A DNA stretch of 64,000 bases from Clostridia bacterium (GCA_017398595.1 JAFQFR010000056.1:1-64000); one strand, 5' to 3'; counted from the first letter of the stretch, positions 8,283-17,341 are shown. Numbers and translations are program-made. Notes: generated by a model not told the origin, from the letters alone.

Positions 8283-10067
8283 TTACATATATCGGCTTGC
8301 CTGCAGGTTGAACAAATGCGCATATTCTCCGTCCATCGCAAGCAATTCCTTGTGCGAGCCCTGCTCCACGATGTGCCCGTCGCCGATGACCAAGATCCTG
8401 TCGGCAAGCGTGGTATTCGACAAGCGGTGCGAAATGGTGACCGAGCTTTTACCCTCGCTGAGACGGTAGAGCTGCTCGAAAATGCGATCCTCGGAAAGCG
8501 GATCCAGCGCCGCGGACGGCTCATCCAGGATCATAAACTCGCTGTCCTTGAAGTAGGCGCGCGCCAGTCCCACGAGCTGCCATTGACCACCCGACAGATC
8601 CTTGCCGTTGTCGGCATAATACCGCCCGAGCACACTGTCAAAGCCGGCTTCCCAGTTTTTGATGACCTCGCTCGCCCCGCTGATGTCGCACGCACGCTGC
8701 AGCTTTTCATCATTGAACCGCTCGCCGAAATCCGACAGCGCAATGATCTCGCGCAGCGGCAGACAGTAGCGCACATAGTCCTGAAACAGCACGCCGAACA
8801 CCCTGCGTACGGCGTAAATGTCGTATTCTTTCAGGTCCACGCCGTCCAGCTTCACGCATCCCGCCTCGGGATCATAGAAGCGGAACAGCAGCTTGATAAT
8901 CGTGGATTTTCCCGCGCCATTGAGTCCGATGAGTCCGATCTTCTCATGCGGTTCGATCGTAAAGGAGCAATCTTGCAGCACATATTCCTCGGCATTCGGA
9001 TAACGGAAGGACACATTGCAAAATTCGATCTTCGGATTTGCCGATGGCTGGCGCGTGCCGCTCTTTTCCACCTCGGGCTTAATCTCCATGAACTCCTGTA
9101 GCTCCAAGAGCCTTTTGTTGTCCTTCAAAAAGCGGTTAATATCCGACATCAGTCCCGTCGTCTGCGAAAGCAGCCGCTTTACCATGCTGAGGTTATACTG
9201 CAAGTCGCCGATGCCGATCCGCCCGCCGACCACATCCAGCACCGACACGATCAGCACCAAAAACTCGGCGCACATATCCACCGCAACAGCCAATCCATTG
9301 AAAATATTGTACTGCACTTCCTCGCGCTTGTTGATGCGGTAGAGCTTTTCCCACACTTCTCTGTACTGCGCGATAAAATACAAGCCGATGTCATGCAGTT
9401 TGATCTCAAACTGCGCAGCATTGTCGAATAATATATCTCGGTACCACTCCTTTTTGCGGTTATCGCGCAACTGCTCCTTCTCCATTTGCAGCTTTTTTTC
9501 GGCGCGCTGCTTGTTGTAGAGCATATACGGAAGAAGTAAAACCATCGCAAGCAGCCCCAGCCACCATTTGTATGTACAAACGATGACCAACGTAGCGACC
9601 ACATTGACGCACTTGGAAAGAATACGGAACACCACCCAGGTCATCTGCGTCATCGCGCTGAAATTGCTGCGCGCATGCCGCACCTTGTCGCCCATCTTGG
9701 CGGAATCAAAGAAGGCAAGATCCATGCGCGAGGACTTCTCCATCATCACCTTCTCGATGTAAAACCGCAGTTCATCGCCATATCGGCCGTCGACATAACT
9801 GTCAAACCGGTCCAGCAAACGGGAAATCAGCTCGAGCGCAAGATAGATACACAAACACACGAGCACTGTCTGCGCCTGCGTGTCATAATGCACGATGCCG
9901 TTGAGTACCTCTTTCCACAGCCATATGTTGACAAGCGGGATCACCGTGGTAGACAGCATCACCACAAGCTTCATGCAAAAATAAAATTTGGAAGCGTGGA
10001 AACAGGTCTTGATGCCGAACCACACATTTCGAAAGAGTCCCGAAAAATACTGCCTAAGCTTGTTCAT
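8283..10067 (-). CDS. ABC exporter, fused permease and ATPase (second of pair)
   Basis: A 594-residue half-transporter with an N-terminal transmembrane domain (about residues 1-310, six helices expected) and a C-terminal nucleotide-binding domain. Walker A is GLNGAGKST, the signature is canonical LSGGQ, Walker B is FMILDEPSAALD and the H-loop is in ISHRLS. The start at 10067 follows GGAG and lies one base after the upstream stop; upstream codons in the same frame belong to the neighbouring gene. With the gene before it, it should form a heterodimeric exporter. The cargo is unknown; small peptide ORFs lie just upstream in the same cluster. Confidence 0.9.
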   Translation of the reverse strand: MNKLRQYFSGLFRNVWFGIKTCFHASKFYFCMKLVVMLSTTVIPLVNIWLWKEVLNGIVHYDTQAQTVLVCLCIYLALELISRLLDRFDSYVDGRYGDELRFYIEKVMMEKSSRMDLAFFDSAKMGDKVRHARSNFSAMTQMTWVVFRILSKCVNVVATLVIVCTYKWWLGLLAMVLLLPYMLYNKQRAEKKLQMEKEQLRDNRKKEWYRDILFDNAAQFEIKLHDIGLYFIAQYREVWEKLYRINKREEVQYNIFNGLAVAVDMCAEFLVLIVSVLDVVGGRIGIGDLQYNLSMVKRLLSQTTGLMSDINRFLKDNKRLLELQEFMEIKPEVEKSGTRQPSANPKIEFCNVSFRYPNAEEYVLQDCSFTIEPHEKIGLIGLNGAGKSTIIKLLFRFYDPEAGCVKLDGVDLKEYDIYAVRRVFGVLFQDYVRYCLPLREIIALSDFGERFNDEKLQRACDISGASEVIKNWEAGFDSVLGRYYADNGKDLSGGQWQLVGLARAYFKDSEFMILDEPSAALDPLSEDRIFEQLYRLSEGKSSVTISHRLSNTTLADRILVIGDGHIVEQGSHKELLAMDGEYAHLFNLQASRYM

Positions 10068-10068
10068 A

Positions 10069-11868
10069 TCACTCCGTCTCCTTTGCCGCGTACTTTTCAC
10101 GCTGGAGGTTGTAGAGCTTTGCATACAAACCACCCGCCGCAACCAGTTCGTCATGCCTGCCGCACTCGGTGATCCTGCCGCCGTCCAGCACGATGATCTT
10201 GTTCGATACCCGCGCGCTCGAAATGCGGTGCGAGATCATGATGCCCGTCTTGCCATCCGACATGGACTCGAAGTTTTGAAAGATCCTGTCCTCTGCCTCG
10301 GCATCCAGCGCCGCCGAGGGTTCATCGAAAATGATGATCGCCGCATCCTTGAAGTAAGCGCGCGACAGTGCGATCTTCTGCCACTGTCCCTTGGAGAGCT
10401 CGGTGCCCTTGTCGGCGAACTTCCGCGTCATAAATGAGTCGAGCCCGTTTTGCAGCTTCGGTTGCAGCTCCTCATACACGCCGCTCTGCGTCAGCACACG
10501 CTCGATCCCCGCATCGTCCTGCGCGCGTGCAAGATCGGACAGCGCGACATTTTCGCGCAGCGTCAGCGGATACTGCACAAAGCTCTGGAACAGCGCCGAA
10601 AAGAGCCTTCGCACATCGCGAATGTCGTAGTCGGACATCGGATAGCCGTTGAGCAAGATCTGCCCCGACTCAATCTCGTAGAGTCCAAGCATCAGCTTGA
10701 TGATCGTAGATTTGCCCGAACCGTTGATACCTACTATGGAAAGGCGGTCGCCGCGATGCAGGGTAAACGACACCCCCGAAAGCACATAGTTTTCGGTATG
10801 CGGATACTTGAAATATACATTGTCAAAGACCAAAGATGAAAAACCGTCGAGCGCTCTGCAACCTTCCCGCGGCTCCTCGGCAGGCGTTGCAAAGAACGCA
10901 AACACGCGCCCAATGATCTCGGTGCTTCGCGCATAGCTGTAGACCGCCCACCATACCACATCGCGAAACGCATTGCTCACGGTCAGCGCATACCCCGTAT
11001 AGAGCGCAACATCACCGAGCGTGATCTCCCCGCGGATCGCCGAAAATACCACAAACACGGTAAAGCCGATCTCACCGCTCCGACGGATCAGTTCGGCAAG
11101 CATAAGCGAAAGCATCTTTTTCTTGCCGAGCTGCTTATTCGCGCGGATATACTGCTGTTTTTCCTCGTCATACCGCGCCGTGATCGGCTCTGTCAGATCG
11201 TACATGCGCACATCCTTGGCAGGCCACGCATCGGTCAGCATCCAGCGGTAATAGGAAAACTTGCGCACATCGGGTGCCGTCTTGCGGCGCAGTTCCTCTG
11301 CTTTTCGGTCAAAGACCTCGTCCATGAGCACACCGGGGATCGTCAAAAGCAAAAACAGCAGTGAAAATCCGAGATCAAACCGCGCAAGCACGCCGAATGC
11401 CAAAACGAAGGTGTAGATCTGCACAAGGATAAACATAGCATGCTGTACCGAATGAATGACCGTGTATTTGGTATACCGCACATCGTCCACAATGTCCTTC
11501 CCCGCGGACGAATCCAAAAAGGACAGCGGCAGTCGCGCGAGCTTCTCGGATATCTCACATTCATATCGGTGCTGTGCTTTTTGAAAGATCGAATCCTTCA
11601 AAATATCTTCTGTGGATTTCGCGGCACGCCACAGTACACGGGCAAGTGCATACAACGCCACCCAAAGAAAAACCATTTGCAGACGTAAGTCTCCACCCGT
11701 CAGATCGTCCAGTAAAAATTTCAGAATATAGGTGTCAAGCAATGTCAGTGTCGAACAAAGCAAATGCATGAGCAAATATACCAAGATCCACAGGCGGCTG
11801 GAACGGCAGATCAGCCGCGCGGAATACCCGATCGCTTGAAAATACAGTTTCAGTTTCGTCAAACGCAT
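10069..11868 (-). CDS. ABC exporter, fused permease and ATPase (first of pair)
   Basis: A 599-residue half-transporter with permease then ATPase. Walker A is GINGSGKST and Walker B is IIIFDEPSAALD. The signature reads LSKGQ rather than LSGGQ, a departure seen in one half of asymmetric heterodimers. The start at 11868 follows AAGGAG, and its ATG overlaps the TGA of a 17-codon upstream ORF (TGATG), suggesting translational coupling. It is separated by one base from the partner gene. The cargo is not recognisable; lipid, drug or peptide export are all possible. Confidence 0.9.
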   Translation of the reverse strand: MRLTKLKLYFQAIGYSARLICRSSRLWILVYLLMHLLCSTLTLLDTYILKFLLDDLTGGDLRLQMVFLWVALYALARVLWRAAKSTEDILKDSIFQKAQHRYECEISEKLARLPLSFLDSSAGKDIVDDVRYTKYTVIHSVQHAMFILVQIYTFVLAFGVLARFDLGFSLLFLLLTIPGVLMDEVFDRKAEELRRKTAPDVRKFSYYRWMLTDAWPAKDVRMYDLTEPITARYDEEKQQYIRANKQLGKKKMLSLMLAELIRRSGEIGFTVFVVFSAIRGEITLGDVALYTGYALTVSNAFRDVVWWAVYSYARSTEIIGRVFAFFATPAEEPREGCRALDGFSSLVFDNVYFKYPHTENYVLSGVSFTLHRGDRLSIVGINGSGKSTIIKLMLGLYEIESGQILLNGYPMSDYDIRDVRRLFSALFQSFVQYPLTLRENVALSDLARAQDDAGIERVLTQSGVYEELQPKLQNGLDSFMTRKFADKGTELSKGQWQKIALSRAYFKDAAIIIFDEPSAALDAEAEDRIFQNFESMSDGKTGIMISHRISSARVSNKIIVLDGGRITECGRHDELVAAGGLYAKLYNLQREKYAAKETE

Positions 11869-11921
11869 CACACTCCTTTTTTGTTGACGATTCGTATCGT
11901 ATAAGTTCGTGTTAAAAGCAT
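11868..11921 (-). CDS. 17-residue ORF coupled to the ABC exporter pair
   Basis: A short ORF encoding MLLTRTYTIRIVNKKGV. It has a strong site, AAGGAGG, about 5 bases before its ATG, and its TGA overlaps the exporter ATG as TGATG. Nothing in the sequence gives a mature function. It is most simply a leader peptide whose translation opens the exporter start; it could also be a tiny secreted peptide. It is in a different frame from the exporter, so it is not an N-terminal extension. Confidence 0.5.
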   Translation of the reverse strand: MLLTRTYTIRIVNKKGV

Positions 11922-12030
11922 AAAATCCTCCTTCTTGTACTGTAGACAAGAAAAATGTCCAAAAGTTTTAGATAAAAATGAAAATTATGCGTTATAATGA
12001 TCCGCACGAGATTTTTTGCTATCACCCCTG

Positions 12031-12134
12031 CTGTCATTCTGAGTGGTAGGGGAATGGCGACCTTCGATCACACTCGGCACCACCGCCGTCATCCTTGAGC
12101 GGTAGGGGAGGGGCTTGCTCCTCCCGAAGAATCT
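12031..12134. repeat. Dispersed palindromic repeats (GTAGGGGAGGGG family)
   Basis: Contains a GTCATTCTGAG-type stretch at about 12033, a partial GGTAGGGGAATGG, and a full palindromic unit at 12102-12126 (GTAGGGGAGGGG...CTCCTCCCG). The 25-bp unit is identical to 47575-47599. The spacer holds no convincing gene apart from the 41-codon ORF that follows. Confidence 0.65.
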
Positions 12135-12186
12135 TGCAGGGGATGGTTTCGTTTGAAGGCAACAGCGGGTAGATCCTCTTCGTTTG

Positions 12187-12312
12187 CTACGGAAAGTACA
12201 GATTCCATAACCAAAACAAAAAAGTTCCAATAAAATCGGCATGCGCGTGCGTGTATACACGGCATTGTCGATGTATCGGAACTCTGTAAATATCGGTTAT
12301 GATTCTGTACAT
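12187..12312 (-). CDS. Small ORF, 41 residues, with full expression signals
   Basis: ATG at 12312 preceded by AAAGGAG at a 4-base spacing, and by a consensus sigma-A promoter at 12331-12359. The 41-residue product is basic in the middle (RQCRVYTHAHAD) and ends in a hydrophobic, aromatic segment (FIGTFLFWLWNLYFP) that could insert in the membrane. I do not recognise a family. It sits between the ABC-class ATPase and the ABC exporter pair on the same strand. A membrane-active small protein or an export cargo are possibilities; both are inference. Confidence 0.5.
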   Translation of the reverse strand: MYRIITDIYRVPIHRQCRVYTHAHADFIGTFLFWLWNLYFP

Positions 12313-12330
12313 GTTTCTCCTTTCACAGAT

Positions 12331-12359
12331 ATTGTAACAGAGATTCCGATGGTTTGCAA
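12331..12359 (-). promoter_or_regulatory. Sigma-A promoter of the 41-codon ORF
   Basis: Minus strand TTGCAA (12354-12359), 17-bp spacer, TACAAT (12331-12336). The predicted transcript starts about 15 bases before the ribosome site. The -35 box begins less than 20 bp after the stop of the ABC-class ATPase gene. Confidence 0.75.
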
Positions 12360-12375
12360 GATGCAAATACAAATT

Positions 12376-14166
12376 TTACACCTTGCTGTATTGAATTTTC
12401 CGCATGCGGTTGATAACAGCCAGCAGCTCGCACTTGCGCGGCAGGTCTAAAAAGCGCTTGCAGGTGGTGAAGTACGAGGAATAGACAAAGTCCACGCCCT
12501 CCGCCTCGATCTTTTGATACAGCGCGTCGATCACGCTTGTAAGATCGACCGTTCGACTGCCGTTCGAGATCTCCAGATACCGCAACATGAATCCGAGCGT
12601 GCAGAGCTGCTGGTTGGTAACGATGTCATGCAGTCCGCGCACATCGATCTGCTCGTCGCCGATCAGGATATACCGCATCTCCGAAACAGCCAGTTGTTCC
12701 TTGCCGTGCCCCTCGGGGTACGGGGTAAATCCTTCGGCGTGCAAAATACGCCCCTGCGCCCAGTTTGCCGCCGACGGCAAATCCGCCGCGACACCGTGCG
12801 CACGGCAGATTTCTTTTGCCGTTTCGGTCACGTCGGCAATGCGGTAATCCTCCATTTTGTAGATCCTGTCGGCAACCGAAAGATACTCTCCGCTGCCGCC
12901 GATGACCAAAACGGTAGACACGCCGCGCGTGTGATGCAGTTCATTCACCCGGTCGGTAAAGGGCGTGATCGGCTCTTTTTCGATCAGCTCTTTCATCATG
13001 CGGTCGCGGATCATGAAGTTGGTGGCACTCCTGTCCTCGTCAATGAGCAGCAATTTCGCGCCGCAGTCCACCGCTTCCATGATATTTGTCGCCTGCGAGG
13101 TCGAACCCGAGGCATGCTCGGTGGAAAAATCGCTCGTGTCCCCGCCGGGCAGCCAGCGAATAAACGGCGAAATGTTGACATGCTGCACACTTCTGCCGTC
13201 CTCGGCGGAGATCGTCACCGCGCTTTCGTCCGTGATGCAGAGCTCGCGCCCGTCGCCGAGCACATGGTCGTAAATGCCCGCGGAGATCGCATCGAGCAGC
13301 GTGGATTTACCCGAATAGCCACCGCCCGTGATGACGGTCACACCGCGACGGATGCCCATGCCGCGCACGCCGCAGACCTCGATCTCGTCCTGCGGCGTAG
13401 ACATAAACGGCACGGCGCCTGCCATCGGCAAAGCAGACCCTTTCTCCCGCGGCAGGATGCTGCCGTTGGCAATAAACGCGCAATACGCACTGTCCCGCAG
13501 CCATGCGCGGATCGCCGCCTGCTTTTCGGCAAGCGCCAGCACTTCCTGCAGCTTTGCGCGATCGAAATCCGCAACAAACCGATCCACAGCACCCGGAAGA
13601 TCACGGCAGAGCATTTGCATCGCCTTTTTGATCTTCTTTCGCGGCAACTGCACCGCCATACGAATGCACAGGCACAACCTCGGCGGTCGTTCCTTGCCAT
13701 CCGTCAGTAACCGTACTCTGGATCCCGAAACGTGTTGATAATCCTTTTGCAAGCACATCGCAAAATAGGAACCGTTTCGCACCAGTATTTCCCCGCCGAG
13801 CGTGCACAGATAATACCTGCCGTTCTCCCGATCAGGGCGGCTGCGGTTGTACAGCTCCGCGTTCAGCTCGTCCATGTACGGCACAAACGCACGCAGGAAA
13901 AAGTCTGCCGCGGCGGCAGAACCCTCTCGGATGCCTAACATCTCAGCAGGGATCTGCACGACTACAGTCGGTCGATCCAACGCGAGCTTGTGCGTGACCG
14001 AAAAGCGGAATCCGATCTCCCCGCTGTAGTAGGTAGGCTCGGAAAACGGTGTCGGATCCATGTCCGGATAATTCGGATCGACCACGAGCATTCTGCCGTC
14101 ATACATCGCAGTGTAGGTCGCGGTGTTCGGGTCCATAGCGAGTAATTTGCTTTTTAATCTTTGCAT
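12376..14166 (-). CDS. ABC-class P-loop ATPase (COG3044-like)
   Basis: A 596-residue soluble protein resembling the 'predicted ATPase of the ABC class' family (PF09818). The P-loop is in GGGYSGKSTLLDAI at mid-protein, followed by a conserved ISPFIRWLPGGD segment and a Walker-B-like LLLIDEDRSATNFM, which are hallmarks of this family. There are no membrane segments. The biological role is not established; it is related to ABC ATPases rather than a transporter subunit. The start at 14166 is chosen for the AAGGA site and the MQRLKSKL N-terminus; the frame runs 35 codons further through a terminator hairpin, which argues against the longer start. Confidence 0.85.
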   Translation of the reverse strand: MQRLKSKLLAMDPNTATYTAMYDGRMLVVDPNYPDMDPTPFSEPTYYSGEIGFRFSVTHKLALDRPTVVVQIPAEMLGIREGSAAAADFFLRAFVPYMDELNAELYNRSRPDRENGRYYLCTLGGEILVRNGSYFAMCLQKDYQHVSGSRVRLLTDGKERPPRLCLCIRMAVQLPRKKIKKAMQMLCRDLPGAVDRFVADFDRAKLQEVLALAEKQAAIRAWLRDSAYCAFIANGSILPREKGSALPMAGAVPFMSTPQDEIEVCGVRGMGIRRGVTVITGGGYSGKSTLLDAISAGIYDHVLGDGRELCITDESAVTISAEDGRSVQHVNISPFIRWLPGGDTSDFSTEHASGSTSQATNIMEAVDCGAKLLLIDEDRSATNFMIRDRMMKELIEKEPITPFTDRVNELHHTRGVSTVLVIGGSGEYLSVADRIYKMEDYRIADVTETAKEICRAHGVAADLPSAANWAQGRILHAEGFTPYPEGHGKEQLAVSEMRYILIGDEQIDVRGLHDIVTNQQLCTLGFMLRYLEISNGSRTVDLTSVIDALYQKIEAEGVDFVYSSYFTTCKRFLDLPRKCELLAVINRMRKIQYSKV

Positions 14167-14240
14167 AAAAATATCGTCCTTCTTTCTTCTTGGCGATTTG
14201 CAACCAAAATTACATGAGAGGACGATTCTATAGAAAATAT

Positions 14241-14268
14241 AAAAAGCGCATCCGTATCGGATGCGCTT
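14241..14268 (-). terminator. Terminator between the 22-codon ORF and the ATPase gene
   Basis: An 11-bp perfect stem (14244-14254 with 14258-14268) with a 3-base loop and T run on the minus strand. It follows the 22-codon ORF and precedes the ATPase start by 75 bases. No clear promoter lies between, so it may act as an attenuator for the ATPase gene. Confidence 0.75.
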
Positions 14269-14293
14269 CAAACAGCAACAGTCAAAAACCGAA

Positions 14294-14362
14294 TTACAAA
14301 ATGCAAAATTCGGTGACTAACATGGCATTCGATACATTTTGATATAAAATCGTCTTTTTCAT
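14294..14362 (-). CDS. 22-residue ORF ahead of an attenuator-like hairpin
   Basis: ATG at 14362 with GAGGTG about 6 bases upstream. The product begins MKKTILYQNV and ends EFCIL; it has a single cysteine three residues from the end. A TTGACA promoter lies upstream and a strong terminator hairpin downstream, giving a complete mini transcription unit. It could be a leader peptide controlling the ABC-class ATPase, or a small peptide in its own right. No family recognised. Confidence 0.5.
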   Translation of the reverse strand: MKKTILYQNVSNAMLVTEFCIL

Positions 14363-14407
14363 GTTTGTCACCTCACTTTGTGAAATTTGTAATTTGATTA
14401 CGCCATC

Positions 14408-14437
14408 ATGGTAACACAGCTGTACGCTATTTGTCAA
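14408..14437 (-). promoter_or_regulatory. Promoter of the 22-codon ORF
   Basis: Minus strand TTGACA (14432-14437), 18-bp spacer, TACCAT (14408-14413). Confidence 0.6.
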
Positions 14438-14498
14438 GTAAAAAGTGGAAATTTTTTCAATCCCCTCATCAGCGGTTTACCGCAATGCGACCGCAGGT

Positions 14499-14530
14499 CG
14501 CTATGCTTCCCCCGAGGGGGAAGCATAGCG
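14499..14530. terminator. Perfect 14-bp palindrome after the GtaA-like gene
   Basis: Arms 14499-14512 and 14517-14530 (CGCTATGCTTCCCC and its complement) with a 4-base loop, six bases past the stop at 14536. There is no good T run, so it may be a dispersed repeat doubling as a transcript 3-prime end. Confidence 0.6.
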
Positions 14531-14535
14531 TTCCA

Positions 14536-16437
14536 TTAAGCAAACAGAAACCGAAAGAACAGACCACCCTGCACGGTGCGGTGCTGGAAACCGCGGAACA
14601 CAGCGGTGTCTGCATAGAACCAGTCGGTCATCGGCACGCGCGAGCTTGTGCGCATGGTGCTGTACGCCTTGAACAGCAGATCGTTGAAGAAGCAGAAATC
14701 CTCTTTGCCGCCGAAGCAGGATACCCAGTGCATCCAGTCGGACTTGGTGTACATCTCGCGGCTGTCGAGCGGCACGCCGTAAGGCTGCGCCTCTTTGCGG
14801 TAACGCGCGAGCTCACCCGCATAGAAGCTCTCGGGAAACAAATTCGTGTTCCACAGCTTATCCCAGATCGCATTGTATTTGAGGCTGAACGTCTCGGGGC
14901 GGTCATACGCAAGGCGGTAGCTGCCGTCCGCGTTTGCCGCACGCGCCAGGAAGGAGTCCGCATACTTTTTCGCGGTCTGCAGCATCTCGTCCGCCTCTGC
15001 CCCTCGATCCAGCGCCGTCAGGATCTTCGCATAACCCGCGATACCCATGATCGCCTTGAGCGACAGGTTGCAGTTGTGCGACAGGTGACCTGCAAAGTCG
15101 TCGGTGCAGAGCTGATAGTCGGGATCCTCACCGTAGCGGATCAGATACCGGCTCCACTGCTCGAGCAGATCCATATTCGCAGCAGCAAAGCTGTAATCCT
15201 TCTCGATTTCGCCGAGTGCCGCAAACAGCACGATCATATTGCCGCATTCCTCGACCGGCATCTGATAGGTCGCATAGTCGTTCACCTTATTCTTGCCGTA
15301 CACCTGACCGTTGAGGATCGGGTACTGTCCCACATCGTGGGGCGCAAAGTCAAAGGTCCACTCCGCACTGCGGGAAAAGCGCAGTACGGGACGCAGCATG
15401 GCTTTCAGCAGCTCGGGGTTGTAGTACAGGTACATCGGCGCGCTGGGGTATGTAACGTCCACCGTCGCGGCACAGCCGTTGGAGAAGCACTCCTTGGAAA
15501 TATAGAGGTTGTTGCCCTCTTCGTCCACCACCAGCTTGTGCGCCGCCATGACCTGACGGTATGCGAGCTGTACGAAATCGGCGTACTTCTCGTTGCCCTT
15601 CTCGATCGCGGTCTTGCGCATCGCATCCGAGAACGCATTGCATCTTGCAAGCAGCGTGTCATACTCCGAAAGTGCCTCGTCGATCGCCTCGGTAATGGTC
15701 TTGCCGTCCTTTTTCCAGTATGCTTTCAGCGGCTTTTCAAAGTAAATGATGCTGTCAATGTCATCGTACGCCAGTGCAAACAGCGCATCGTTTGCCATCT
15801 CGGTCTCGGCATAGACGCAATACAGGTTGCCGAGCACGCAGTTACCCGTCTTGGCACTGCCCATGGCTGCGAGATAGAAGTAGCCCCAGTCGATGCGGAT
15901 ATTGTCGCCGCTGTGCGCAAGCACATTCTGCTTGCCGTTGCCCATACGGACGCCGTCACCGTTTGCAAGTGCAACCGGCTCCGACCACACGCGGCTGTCG
16001 CCGGCACGGTTCAAAACCAGCTCCTCACTGACCGCAAGCTTTGCGCTGACCGCATGCGGCTTACCATCTGCGCTCTCATACGAGAGCTTTACATAGGTTA
16101 CGGGGCGGGATGCATAGTACAGATCCTCCACCAGCATCGGGCTGGTGAAAACCGCTTTCAGCTTGATCTGCGCATTTTCATAATATACCGTGGTCGAGCA
16201 CGCGTCGATCTCCATGCCCGTCTGCTCCAGAGTCAAGCCCTGATCACCGGGGATGGGACGCAGCGATCTGCCGAGGAAACGGTACTCCGTGCCGTCTACG
16301 GTCACCGTGCCCCACATATTGTTGGCAGCGCCCGTCCAGTGTACAGGCGTGCGGGTATGCAGTACATCCTGGTTGTACCAAACCGAAAAATACGGATCCA
16401 CCGTAAAGAGCGGAATAGATGGTGCATGCAATTTCAT
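14536..16437 (-). CDS. Glutaminase-A-like protein (DUF5127/DUF4965/DUF1793)
   Basis: A 633-residue protein with the layout of the fungal/bacterial GtaA family. The N-terminus PLFTVDPYFSVW and TGAANNMWGTV are typical openings, followed by a beta-rich region and then an alpha-helical, (alpha/alpha)6-like C-terminal half with DVGQYPI, MPVEECGNM and SHNCNLSLKAI blocks. No signal peptide is visible, so it is probably cytoplasmic. The family name comes from a glutaminase, but many members lie in carbohydrate loci, so the substrate here is open. The start at 16437 has GGGAGGA 6-7 bases upstream. It is divergent from an AraC regulator 100 bp away, its likely controller. Confidence 0.75.
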   Translation of the reverse strand: MKLHAPSIPLFTVDPYFSVWYNQDVLHTRTPVHWTGAANNMWGTVTVDGTEYRFLGRSLRPIPGDQGLTLEQTGMEIDACSTTVYYENAQIKLKAVFTSPMLVEDLYYASRPVTYVKLSYESADGKPHAVSAKLAVSEELVLNRAGDSRVWSEPVALANGDGVRMGNGKQNVLAHSGDNIRIDWGYFYLAAMGSAKTGNCVLGNLYCVYAETEMANDALFALAYDDIDSIIYFEKPLKAYWKKDGKTITEAIDEALSEYDTLLARCNAFSDAMRKTAIEKGNEKYADFVQLAYRQVMAAHKLVVDEEGNNLYISKECFSNGCAATVDVTYPSAPMYLYYNPELLKAMLRPVLRFSRSAEWTFDFAPHDVGQYPILNGQVYGKNKVNDYATYQMPVEECGNMIVLFAALGEIEKDYSFAAANMDLLEQWSRYLIRYGEDPDYQLCTDDFAGHLSHNCNLSLKAIMGIAGYAKILTALDRGAEADEMLQTAKKYADSFLARAANADGSYRLAYDRPETFSLKYNAIWDKLWNTNLFPESFYAGELARYRKEAQPYGVPLDSREMYTKSDWMHWVSCFGGKEDFCFFNDLLFKAYSTMRTSSRVPMTDWFYADTAVFRGFQHRTVQGGLFFRFLFA

Positions 16438-16537
16438 AAAAATTCCTCCCGTGTATTGCATTTTCTCTAAAGTGTATTATAATAGATTTAAAAGCGAAAA
16501 AACATATGTATTGCAATTGAAAAAGTGAGGAATACAA

Positions 16538-17341
16538 TTGAAAGAAGCTATTCGCCTTTTCAGCACGGACGATCCCGCGCCCCTGTTTGCCTCCATGATC
16601 GGCGTCTCCTACTGCGACGGCAGCTATCACATCCGCCGCACGCGCTCACCGCTCACCGTTGCCGAATACATTTTGGACGGCGAGGGATACGTTACCGTGG
16701 ACGGCGTGGATCACCCGGTCACAAAAGATCATGTCTACATTCTGAAAAGCGGCGTGCCGCACAATTACTATTCTTCCGCAGAGCATCCCTGGCGCAAAAT
16801 ATTTATCAATATCAAGGGAACGCTCCCTACCCTGCTGTTAAAGGAATACGGACTCGCGGACTGCTGGCTGTTTGACGGCGCGGGACTGAAACCGACATTT
16901 GAAAGGATCGCCGATCTGGTGTTTTCCGAAAAAAGCAACGAAGAATGCCAGCGGATCCTGACGGGCGTATTTTCCGAACTGCTGATGCAGCTGCACCGCT
17001 CCCGCATACGCACCGAGCACGCCCCCGAAGCAGTCAAGCTGAAGGACTACTTAGACGCCAATACACAGCGCCTTGTCGGCAACGCAGAACTCGCCGCACA
17101 GATCTACCGTTCCCCCGACTACTGCGTAAAGCTGTTCAAAAAAGAATACGGCACCACGCCCTATGACTATCAGCTCGAACAGAAAATGCAGCTTGCCCGC
17201 TATATGCTGCGGCACACCAACATGTCGGTGTTCGCCATCGCCGCCGAACTCGGCTACAGCGACGCGCACTATTTTTCGGGGCTGTTCAAGCGCAAACAAG
17301 GTGCCTGTCCCAAAGCCTACCGAAACGGCAACGCCGAATAA
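16538..17341 (+). CDS. AraC-family transcriptional regulator
   Basis: A 267-residue regulator starting with TTG at 16538, chosen for GAGG about 7 bases upstream. The N-terminal cupin sensor (about residues 1-130; SPLTVAEYILDGEGYV and KSGVPHNYYS) binds an unknown small molecule. The C-terminal double helix-turn-helix (about 170-267) includes SPDYCVKLFKKEYGTTP and the second-helix block AAELGYSDAHYFSGLFKR, the AraC signature. It is divergent from the GtaA-like gene and convergent with the GH2 gene, so it likely controls local sugar or amino-sugar use. Confidence 0.92.
   Translation: MKEAIRLFSTDDPAPLFASMIGVSYCDGSYHIRRTRSPLTVAEYILDGEGYVTVDGVDHPVTKDHVYILKSGVPHNYYSSAEHPWRKIFINIKGTLPTLLLKEYGLADCWLFDGAGLKPTFERIADLVFSEKSNEECQRILTGVFSELLMQLHRSRIRTEHAPEAVKLKDYLDANTQRLVGNAELAAQIYRSPDYCVKLFKKEYGTTPYDYQLEQKMQLARYMLRHTNMSVFAIAAELGYSDAHYFSGLFKRKQGACPKAYRNGNAE

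Noticed and set aside
14431..16470. A 679-codon plus-strand open frame opposite the GtaA-like gene
   Set aside because: Same antisense effect; no start signals, no recognisable domain, and it runs through the palindrome at 14499-14530.
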